Origin: a virus | IMG/VR virus record: IMGVR_UViG_3300042311_000577 | Location: 58,795-122,794 of that record | Reading direction: 5' to 3' (one strand) | Length of the DNA: 64,000 nucleotides | Part shown: one piece after another, positions 10,148 to 19,400 of the stretch | Layout: every line of letters begins with the position of its first letter | How positions within the stretch are numbered: position 1 is the first letter of the stretch | The notes under the pieces: generated by a model | What the model was told of the DNA's origin: nothing | What the model saw: only the letters and a program-made list of their open reading frames with translations | Databases searched by the model: none | Translations under genes and position numbers: made by a program

Positions 10148-12694
10148 TTAATCTAATTCTTCTACTATGTAACCTTGATCTATATATTCTTTTATTTTAC
10201 TTTTAGGTATGTCAAGTTCTATATAGTTATTAGTTGATCCACCTTTCTTTTGTTGTGGTAAGCCATTAGAACCTTCAAATGGATTTGCTAACATAGTTGC
10301 AGTACCAATTATACCAGTTGTTGGAATTGCTATACTATATAATTTTTTTAAATAATCTTTTAATTCTTTTTGATTATATATTTGTCTAAGTTCAGCAATA
10401 TCTTTTGGTATTTTACCTGCTCTATTTAATTCAATAACTTGATTATATGGCATATCCACTAAATCATCAATAGATATACCAGCTTCTTTAGAATATAAAA
10501 TTGCACTTATCCCTCTTTGTCTTGCCTCATCTGGACTACTATAATAGCTTATCAAATCATCATAAGCTTTATTTCCAGATTCTTTACCCCACTTAGTCCA
10601 ATTTTTTAAAGTTTCCTCATCTAAACTTAATTTTGGTAAATTTTCTAAGAGCTTTCTATTTTTATCATCATATAAAGATGTATGCCCATATTCATGTGAA
10701 ACAACATATTTAGAATCCGGTCTACTCAATCCAGTACTTGAAAAATCTATACCTAATTTTGTACCAGAAGCATCTGCACCTGCAGAATACGCCATTGCAT
10801 CACTTTCAAGAGTACCGGAATTTTTAGATTTAACATATCTAGGTTTTGTTTTATTTATAGCATTTATTAAATTATTTTGATAATTATGTGCATCCATAAA
10901 AGATAGTCCAGGTATTCCATTTTGAAGTCTTCTGTTATACTCACCAGAACTATAAAAATCTAATAGTTGTTGTTTACCTGCTTCAATGTTTGCTAATTGT
11001 TCTTGTGTTGGATTATAGGCTGAATTATATGTATCTTCTAAAGCTTTTCCATACTTATCAGGTTTTGCCTCTATAAATAATTCCCAATCTTCTTTTGATC
11101 TACCTGTTTTATTTAATATATCTTCATCAGGTAATTTTAAAATTTGTTCAAAATTTAAACTGTAACCCTTTTTACCAACATCATCTACAGAAGGAATAGC
11201 ATTAGAAACTTCAACAGGTGCTTTTGGCTCTACTTGTACTAGTGATTCTTTATTATAACCTCTTTTACCAAAATCAAAATTACCTGTCTCAAGTCTTTTA
11301 AGTTCATTAAATTGAGCTTCAGTAACCATACCATCTTGTTTTTTACCTGTCTCAATTAAACTGTTATAAAACTTTCTATCACTAATAGACATTTTTTTAC
11401 CATCATAACTATCTAATAGTTGCTTATAGTAATTCATGTTTTTCTTAACCATATTACCACTACTACCAGTAGGCATACCTAACATGAGTGGTCCAGGAGG
11501 TCTATCAAAAAATTGCTTTAATCTATTAGTTATAGATGTATTAGGAGAACCTGGTAATTCAGTTGGTACTTCTTTATATCCTTTTAACCAATGTTGTTTT
11601 AATAATCTTCCTTCAGATACAGGTACTTCAGCCATGTCTGCTATCCATGGTGTATATTCACCAGATGCATTAGCTGGTGATACAAATGGCATACCTTCTT
11701 TATTTACACCTGATGTTTCAAACATAACAGTTGGTCTACCATGTGCACCAGAACCAGTTTGTTCTAACATTGATATATCTTTACCTTCAACAAAATAAGG
11801 TCTTGGATATGTTGCTTGGTCAGCACTTTTAATAACTCCTGTATTTAATGCATCTTCTAAACCTTTATTACCAATCTGTCTATAAAATTTGTTTGGATCT
11901 TCTTTAAATGCCCACGGATTTATTTTATAAGCATTTTTTATAGCTGCTCCTGCAAATGGTGCTGTTTGTAAAACATCCATTCCTATTTGTCCTGCACCAC
12001 TCCAAGATGGATCTTTAGCAAAATCATATACATCAGGAGCTAATCTTGCTGCACCTTCCATAGCTCCTATTGCCATTCCAACCGGAGTCATGTAAGCAGC
12101 AGCTTTAAATACTGGATTATTAACTACTGCAGCATTTCCTTCTATAGCAGCTTGATTGATTGCCTCTTGATTTATTCTATCAGCCTCTTCTTTGCTAGAT
12201 GCATATATAGGTTCACCTGTAATTACATTAGTACCTTTAGCTTTACCAAAAGTTGCTGGATCAAATCCTGCATCTATAATTGATTGTCTATATGTATCTT
12301 CAGACTCCCATTTATTTCTCAGTGCTTCCTGTTGTTTTTTTTCTTTTTCTCTTGATGCTTTAGTTTTATCATCTAGTTTGGTTACTGATTGTGGTTGAAT
12401 TTTATCTAGTCTAATTAAAGCTCCTGATTCTGGATCAAATCCCCATTTACCACTATATAATCTATCTTTTATTTGATCATTGTATTCTGGAGTTATTAAA
12501 TTACGTACTTCATTATTTGTAACATGCATGTCCCAAGCAGCTACACCATCAATATATTTTTTATCATTTTTTAATGTATATAACTTAGCACATTTAGTTC
12601 CGTTCCAATAAGTTCCAGTAGGACAACTTTTTTTATCACCCCCTTTTGCAAATTTATTTAATGATGGTATACTTGTTATTCTATACTTTTTCAT
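10148..12694 (-). CDS. Virion cargo protein with HEYGH metallopeptidase motif
   Basis: An 848-residue protein with a modular look. The N-terminus MKKYRITSIPSLNKFAKGG is a tag shared with the neighbour. A small Cys segment (CPTGTYWNGTKC) follows. Residues 195-255 are hydrophobic and Gly/Ala-rich, resembling linkers seen before toxin domains. A domain at about 262-390 begins FYRQIGNKGLEDALNTGVI. Near the C-terminus, VVSHEYGHTSLY (His667, Glu668, His671) is an HExxH zinc-peptidase signature, followed by YYSSPDEARQR, whose Glu could be the third ligand. A weak membrane-like stretch lies near 789-803. The end, KKGGSTNNYIELDIPKSKIK onward, is a C-terminal tag. It lies 2 bases from the next gene. 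A zincin fold is likely; substrate and role are unknown. Confidence 0.8.
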   Translation of the reverse strand: MKKYRITSIPSLNKFAKGGDKKSCPTGTYWNGTKCAKLYTLKNDKKYIDGVAAWDMHVTNNEVRNLITPEYNDQIKDRLYSGKWGFDPESGALIRLDKIQPQSVTKLDDKTKASREKEKKQQEALRNKWESEDTYRQSIIDAGFDPATFGKAKGTNVITGEPIYASSKEEADRINQEAINQAAIEGNAAVVNNPVFKAAAYMTPVGMAIGAMEGAARLAPDVYDFAKDPSWSGAGQIGMDVLQTAPFAGAAIKNAYKINPWAFKEDPNKFYRQIGNKGLEDALNTGVIKSADQATYPRPYFVEGKDISMLEQTGSGAHGRPTVMFETSGVNKEGMPFVSPANASGEYTPWIADMAEVPVSEGRLLKQHWLKGYKEVPTELPGSPNTSITNRLKQFFDRPPGPLMLGMPTGSSGNMVKKNMNYYKQLLDSYDGKKMSISDRKFYNSLIETGKKQDGMVTEAQFNELKRLETGNFDFGKRGYNKESLVQVEPKAPVEVSNAIPSVDDVGKKGYSLNFEQILKLPDEDILNKTGRSKEDWELFIEAKPDKYGKALEDTYNSAYNPTQEQLANIEAGKQQLLDFYSSGEYNRRLQNGIPGLSFMDAHNYQNNLINAINKTKPRYVKSKNSGTLESDAMAYSAGADASGTKLGIDFSSTGLSRPDSKYVVSHEYGHTSLYDDKNRKLLENLPKLSLDEETLKNWTKWGKESGNKAYDDLISYYSSPDEARQRGISAILYSKEAGISIDDLVDMPYNQVIELNRAGKIPKDIAELRQIYNQKELKDYLKKLYSIAIPTTGIIGTATMLANPFEGSNGLPQQKKGGSTNNYIELDIPKSKIKEYIDQGYIVEELD

Positions 12695-12696
12695 AA

Positions 12697-15600
12697 TTAA
12701 ATTTCTTCAAATGTATAACCTAAACTTTCTAAATAGTTTTTAGTAGCTTCATCTACTTGATCACCTAATTCATAATTTACTACACCGCCCTTTTTATAAT
12801 CAGATAATAGTTCATATGGATCTCTATCTGGATTTTCTTCCCATTCAGGTGTTTGATGATTATAAGCGGCATTATTTATATTTCCTATTTTAAACCATTC
12901 AGTATAATACGGTGGTTTTTTTAGTATAGCATTATTAAAGACATAAAAAACTTCTTTATCATATAAGTTTTGTGATACCTTTTTAAAATGATTTTGCATT
13001 TCAGCAGGACTCATTAATAAGTCTATACTATTTGCAGATCTTAAATATACTGTATTTACATCACCTAATTTTCTTTTGTTAAGCATATTTGCTATATCAT
13101 AATCAAATGACATTGGTATAGATTCTACATCTAATGGTAATGCTGATTTCCCATGTTTCTTGAATGTTTTAATTTCTGATGGTATATCTGTAGCAATTAC
13201 TTTAATATTTTTCTTTTTAATATTCGGATTACTTGCAAGTTCATATGTAGATACACCAGCTAAAGCAGGATTAGAGTTTCCTAAACCTGAACCAATATCA
13301 ATAATTACAGAGTTAGCTCCTGCATGATCTGCAAAGAATAATTCAGAGTCTCTGTTTCTTTTAACATCTGTTCTATTCATTATATCCTGACCTTTCTCTG
13401 GGAATAGTCTATATTTTGTATAATCATTGAGCTGTCTATTTAGAACATCTTTATCATTAACACCCTGCCCTTGAATATTTTTATAAGGATTTTCATTTAG
13501 TGATTCAGGATTAACTAAGTTATATACAGAAGGATTATCTGAACCTTTAGTAAAGTAATTTAATGATTGACCTAAATCAGTATCTTTCCAATCTTTTAAT
13601 CTTACATTTGATTTAGGTTCTACTATAGGTAGATTTAAATTTCCAGAACTGTTCATTCTATTTTGAGCTTGAACTTTTTCAATATTCTGACCTTGTGCAA
13701 ATGTACTTGCTGCATTATTTGATATAGGTTGAGAAGATGGTTTTCTAGTTATAGATGGTGCAGGTATATTAGACTGTTCATAAATGTTACCTTTCATCAT
13801 ATTAACTAGCATAGGATTAAGATCACTTTTATTTGCTTTAGGTGCATTACTAGTTTGTACTACTGGTGCAGCAACATTATATGCTTTTGGATCAAATGAC
13901 ATTAATTCTCCTGTTATAGGATTTTTTAAACCAAAAGTTGTTTCTTTTGGTTTTTGTTTTTTTGGTGTTTCTTTTTTAGGAGTTGTTTTTTGAGGCTTTG
14001 GTCTTTCATATGTTTTTGTATTCCAAATAGCTCCTGTCATTAAATTAGAAGATGAACTAGGTTTTTCAGGGCCGGCTGCATATTTTGCAGATAATCTTTT
14101 AGTAGGTTGACTAGGTTTGCTTTGACTTTTCTTATTTGCAAATAGTTCTGGAAATCTATAAATCAAACCTTCTCTGGTACCTATCCTTTCTCTAACTAGT
14201 TGGTCTAAACTGTAACCTTTATCAACTAGATCACCAACCATTTTATTATATCTCTTATCGTCATTCTCATCTTTAGCAACAGAAGTTTTTGGTTCACCAA
14301 ATTCACCAGCTAATAATCTTTTATGTAGTTCAATGTTTTTAGTATAACTACCATCTGTTAATCCTTTCTTTTTAGCTTGAGACCATGGAGTACCTGTAAT
14401 GTTTTCCCATTGTTCAGAAATTGTACCACCTCCTGCAAATTTATTCAATGTAGATATAGCACCACCTACTTTAGAATACTGTGGTATATTCTCATCACCT
14501 TCTTGTTGAGGTTTATTTTTAGAAATATTTTGTAGCATCCAAAGAATCTCTTCATCATTGAAATCTCTTCTTAAATCATTAATTGGTTGCATTGGTTGCC
14601 AATTTTCAGAATCTCTTTCTTTGTTTATATAATTTTGAAATATTTCAGGAGTTATCTGTTCAGTAAATGGATCATATACACCTTCTTTTTTTGCAGTCAT
14701 TCTAATTTCACCAAGTCTTGCTCTAGTTTCATGAGGTGATGATACATAATCATGAGCAAAAGATTTCCAATTTTCTGGTGCTTTTTGCTTTCTAATTTTT
14801 GCATTTTTAGTATCCCAATCTACCCAGTCTTTTAATTTTGTATTAAATTCAGGATCTTCAGGATTTTCACCCATTTCAATCATTTGATTTTTCCAATACT
14901 CTTCACCTTTTGGTAAATAGTTTCCTTTTTTTTGAGCTATTTTATAATCTTCATTATCTTTCCAATTAGAACCTCTATGTGTAGTAATATACATTGAATC
15001 AGAAGGTGGTATTACTCTATTATGCCATTCTGGAGAATCTTGCGGAAATCTTGGATCTTTATATAACATCCAATCTGGATAGTTTTGTATTGTATCATTA
15101 TCATTAACATACCAACTATTTTGTGTACCAGCAGCCATGTTAACAAGTTCAGGTGTTGCATTAGACAATTTTACACCCATATTATATGCAGGATGATCAG
15201 CTTTAAATAACTCTCTTGGTCTATCTGATGAATGGATTAATTCATGTGTATATAAAGTTGGACCATATTCATATCCTCCTGGAAATACTTCAACTTGTCC
15301 TGTATCACTAAAAGACCAGGCTGCTGGTTGTATTCCATCTGACTGTTCTTCTGATTCTTTTTCCATTATGTTTAATGGAGGTAAGTCAGCTAGATTTTTC
15401 TTTCTTAAACTTGTTAAGTAGTCTGCATTTTTTTGATTACCTTGAAAACTATTTAATACCATTTGATTATACATAGGTGAATCATGCCAGTCTTTAACAA
15501 ACTGCAAACCTTCTTCATAATATTTAGGTTCATTTACCTTAGCAGTTTCAATTGCTTGTAATCTTTCTTGTTCTCTATTATATGCATCTATATCAGTTAA

Positions 15601-16425
15601 TTCTTGATCTGTAAGATCTTTAGTTGTAATAGGTTCATAATAAAGTTCTCCTGTTTCAGTTTTTGGTAAATCAAAAGGTTCTTCTGAAGGATTTAAAATT
15701 TCAATAGATTCATTTTGAGTTACTGGTTTTTCATTTTTATTTCTTCTTAATTTTTTAGATTTTTTATCTTTTGAACCACCGTCTATAAATCTATTTAAAG
15801 AAGGTATAGAAGGATCATCTATCTCTTCAACTATATAACCACCTTCAACATATTTTCTTATTTGATCTTTAGTAAGTTCTGCTTCTATAAAACCTGGAGA
15901 AACATCTTTATAATGTTCTGCAAAATAAGCAGCATCTTCATCTGAATCAAATCTCATGGCTTCATTAGATTCTGGACCATAGTCACCTAACATTAACTGA
16001 CCATTTTCATCTTGAATTTGAGGAACAGCATAGTTATCTATACTTGCCATATAGTGTGTACCTGTATTTCCATTTTCAAATTGATATGGATTATCAGGTA
16101 GGTTAATCATTCTTTTTGCAGCAGGATTTCCAAACTCATTAGCATAAGCTAGTCTAGCTTTCATCATACCAGTCATACCATCCTTTTCACCACCATTATC
16201 AAAGTACATGGATGTTGGATCATATATTTTCTTCTTGTAATTCTTTTTTTTAAGCAAAGGATTTTTTGCAAACAATCTATTTGTAGCTTGAAGATTACTA
16301 GAAAACTTTTTACTACCTCCTTTTTTCATCTGAGGCTTATCTAAGTCTGAATCTTTTTTTTTAGCTTCTGGTTCCTTCTTGCCTAAATCATTAAGTGCTT
16401 GAAGAAAAAATTTTTTATTATACAT
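12697..16425 (-). CDS. Three-module virion cargo protein: HELIH peptidase motif and methyltransferase-like domain
   Basis: A 1242-residue protein that reads as joined units. Module 1 (1-204) ends in a tag, KYVEGGYIVEEID. The text then restarts with SIPSLNRFIDGGSKDKK, nearly the N-terminus of the 848-residue neighbour. Module 2 (about 205-655) contains LYTHELIHSS, an HExxH zinc motif (His394, Glu395, His398), and YVSSPHETRAR (about 561-570), matching the neighbour's SSPDEARQR. After GGAISTLNKFAGGG (about 654-667) comes a Pro/Lys/Ser-rich linker. Module 3 (about 940-1180) has VIIDIGSGLGNS and VIATDIPSE, resembling methyltransferase motifs I and II. The end is KKGGVVNYELGDQVDEATK onward. Its start overlaps the stop of the tail gene. 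Likely packaged and ejected; the enzymatic activities are inferred. Confidence 0.8.
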   Translation of the reverse strand: MYNKKFFLQALNDLGKKEPEAKKKDSDLDKPQMKKGGSKKFSSNLQATNRLFAKNPLLKKKNYKKKIYDPTSMYFDNGGEKDGMTGMMKARLAYANEFGNPAAKRMINLPDNPYQFENGNTGTHYMASIDNYAVPQIQDENGQLMLGDYGPESNEAMRFDSDEDAAYFAEHYKDVSPGFIEAELTKDQIRKYVEGGYIVEEIDDPSIPSLNRFIDGGSKDKKSKKLRRNKNEKPVTQNESIEILNPSEEPFDLPKTETGELYYEPITTKDLTDQELTDIDAYNREQERLQAIETAKVNEPKYYEEGLQFVKDWHDSPMYNQMVLNSFQGNQKNADYLTSLRKKNLADLPPLNIMEKESEEQSDGIQPAAWSFSDTGQVEVFPGGYEYGPTLYTHELIHSSDRPRELFKADHPAYNMGVKLSNATPELVNMAAGTQNSWYVNDNDTIQNYPDWMLYKDPRFPQDSPEWHNRVIPPSDSMYITTHRGSNWKDNEDYKIAQKKGNYLPKGEEYWKNQMIEMGENPEDPEFNTKLKDWVDWDTKNAKIRKQKAPENWKSFAHDYVSSPHETRARLGEIRMTAKKEGVYDPFTEQITPEIFQNYINKERDSENWQPMQPINDLRRDFNDEEILWMLQNISKNKPQQEGDENIPQYSKVGGAISTLNKFAGGGTISEQWENITGTPWSQAKKKGLTDGSYTKNIELHKRLLAGEFGEPKTSVAKDENDDKRYNKMVGDLVDKGYSLDQLVRERIGTREGLIYRFPELFANKKSQSKPSQPTKRLSAKYAAGPEKPSSSSNLMTGAIWNTKTYERPKPQKTTPKKETPKKQKPKETTFGLKNPITGELMSFDPKAYNVAAPVVQTSNAPKANKSDLNPMLVNMMKGNIYEQSNIPAPSITRKPSSQPISNNAASTFAQGQNIEKVQAQNRMNSSGNLNLPIVEPKSNVRLKDWKDTDLGQSLNYFTKGSDNPSVYNLVNPESLNENPYKNIQGQGVNDKDVLNRQLNDYTKYRLFPEKGQDIMNRTDVKRNRDSELFFADHAGANSVIIDIGSGLGNSNPALAGVSTYELASNPNIKKKNIKVIATDIPSEIKTFKKHGKSALPLDVESIPMSFDYDIANMLNKRKLGDVNTVYLRSANSIDLLMSPAEMQNHFKKVSQNLYDKEVFYVFNNAILKKPPYYTEWFKIGNINNAAYNHQTPEWEENPDRDPYELLSDYKKGGVVNYELGDQVDEATKNYLESLGYTFEEI

Positions 16426-19400
16426 TACCTTGGGGACATTTGAGTTTTAGTATTAACAATTTTCAAGATCATATTTGTATCTCTTGAATCATTTTTTATA
16501 AGCTTGATGAAATTAATATAATGTCTAAATTTCTTTCTTTCTAATAAAGGTTTTGTATAATCTAAATTCAAAGGATTTAATATTTTTACATAACCATTAA
16601 CTGATGTGACCCATATATTTTCATCTGAATAGTTTCCTAATAACACTGTAGATTCTGGAGCTGGTAAATAAGGACCTTGTCCAGGAGGATATCCTGATCC
16701 AATTGGAAACTCACCTCTATCTTTTGTTATATCCCAGAATTGATTTATTCTGTATTTGTTTTCCTCTTTAGAGTAAAGGATGTCATAACTTGCTTGATTA
16801 GTATTTAATCTTGGAAACTGTAATGATAATGGTATGTCATTTTTAGGATAAAGATTTAAGTTAAGGTATCCGGATGCTTGTTCAGAATTAAATACTATAG
16901 CTTGATCAAAATTATAATCTAGTACATGATACTGATCCACACATATGTTACGGTCCCTTCTATATGCCTCTAAATAGTATTCTAAACTTTTAATAGTATT
17001 TACTACTTGAGCAGTTACCACCGGTAACTCAACTTCAAAAGGATATTGCACCCCATAGAAATTACAGTAATCATTACAATTAACACTATGTTTCCAAATA
17101 CTATTATCTTTTATAGTAAAGAATGATCCTTTACTTGGCACATAAAAGTTAGGATGCCAATCATGAAATGATAACCAGTACTGCATTTTTGGATCATAAC
17201 TAACTGTCCATGAAGCATCTTCAAAATATCTTTTATCACCAATCTTAGCTTTAAGAATTGTTGATACACCACCATTCTGAGTTTTAATTAAAAAGTTATC
17301 ATTTACATTATCATAAGTTACTAATCCTTTATATTCATCTTTTAATTTATAATCTTTTTTAGAAAAGTATAAAATACTATTATCATTATCATAACTTGCT
17401 GAACAACCAATACCAGCTACAGGATTATCTGTATGTGGGTATTTTGGAAAATCTTCAAGAAGTTTGAATGGTAAAAATTCACTAAACCACCATTTCATTC
17501 CTGTTTGAGATATTTCTTTTAAACCTTCAGCATATGAAAATATTTTACCTTGGTTCTGTGAGATATAAAAAAGTCCAGCCGGAGTTGATACTACACCATA
17601 TTTATTTTGTGATGAACCATACTCATATGGTTTTTCAGCAACAACAACATTTTGAGGAGGTCTTGAAAATAAGTTTTGATCACCTACGGTAACTGCAGTA
17701 CCACTTGTATCTAATTGTAAAGTATCAGTACCTTGAAAAACAAGAGGACTATCATTTTCAAATGTTATAAACATACCTGTCTTAGCAAAGTTTTTAACTG
17801 AGCTTAGAGTACTTTTAAAGTCTACTCTATTTAGAGGAAGGTATGTTAGCCATCCGTCTATAATCTGATTCTCTTGTTGTTTTAATGAATATATAATTCT
17901 ATTTGGATATGATGTATAACATAACTCTGCAACATTTGGATTATATGTTGTACCTTGTAAATAACCTTGTGTAAAGTATTGATTGAATATAAATCTTGAT
18001 GCACTTAATGAATAATCATAAGCATAAAAATTACCTCTAGCTAGTATATCAGGATTTGAATCAAACAATGATGGTAGATCTGTATACTTATATTTACTAT
18101 AAGGTCTTTGCCAAGTAAATGTACCAACATCTCTAAAATCTGTAATTACTTCAGACTCAACAAAGAAATCTCTAATACCATTTGCTGAAGTATAAAAGTA
18201 TGAATTTTTAACAGCTAAAAATCCTGGATAACCTGGAAACCACGTATTAACATTATATGCATAATTTCTATTATCCATATCATAATAACTAGATGGTACT
18301 AAACCATCTCCATAATCAGGGTTATTAGAAAACCAAGTTAGTAAATTATTTAAGGTAAAATCACTTATATCCCATGGTTGACTATTTACTTGAAACTTAG
18401 GTTCAGGAATCATTTGATTTATAAAATAATTCCATTCTGTTTCATCCGGAACATTGTAAAGCCAATCAAAAAAGAAGTTCATTATATTCTTTTCTGTAAA
18501 TCTATTTACATAAGTATCTCCTCCAAAAAATACAGGTGATGATGTAGATTTCTGTGTAAAATCATTTACTCCACATAGAGTACCATAATTTGATGTGGCA
18601 ATAGTATTTGGTCCAGTTAGCGAAATAAAATCTAATTTTTGTTCACATGGTGTAGCTACAACTTGTTGTATTTGTTCTAGTTGACCATATTGATTTTCTT
18701 TTCTATATTTAATTGCAACATAGTGACTTGCAATTTTATTTATAAAGTTTCTTCCTTTTCCTTTTTCAGTCCAACTAACTTTTCCATTTCCTGTAAAAGT
18801 ACTATTCATTGCTGCTGGATTATGCGTTCTAATAGCATAACCTAATGTCATAAGAGATTGATCAGTACTATAACCAGTAGACTCAAGTATAAAATGTGGT
18901 CCTTCAATATCACCTGAACCATCCCATTTAGTAGTTCTTAATACAACTAACTTAGGTCTTTTAATATTATTTATTCTATATTTTACCGGAAGACCTGTTG
19001 CATTATTAATATACTCAGGTAATATTTGAACTTGATCATCTACATATTGACCAGAAGCCATGACAAATCTTTTAGGTTTAGTAGCATCATGTGGATCAAA
19101 TAAATAGTATTCACCATAACCAACTTGTTCTAAAGCATACTGTCTTTTCTTAGCAATTGCATACATTACATCAACAGCAGTTTGTGTACCTTTAATAAAG
19201 TAATACCAAAGATCTCCTCCTACAACTAAAGTATTTAAAAAACCATTTATGATAGGACCAAGCATTTGCTTACCCGTATATGTTTTTTCATAAGTTGGTA
19301 ATGTAAAAGTATTAGAACCCCCAGAAAGTGTTGATTGTGCTGTTTGAAAAAAACCTGCAAGTGTATCACCTGGTGTAAATAAATCAGCTATTGGTGAGTA

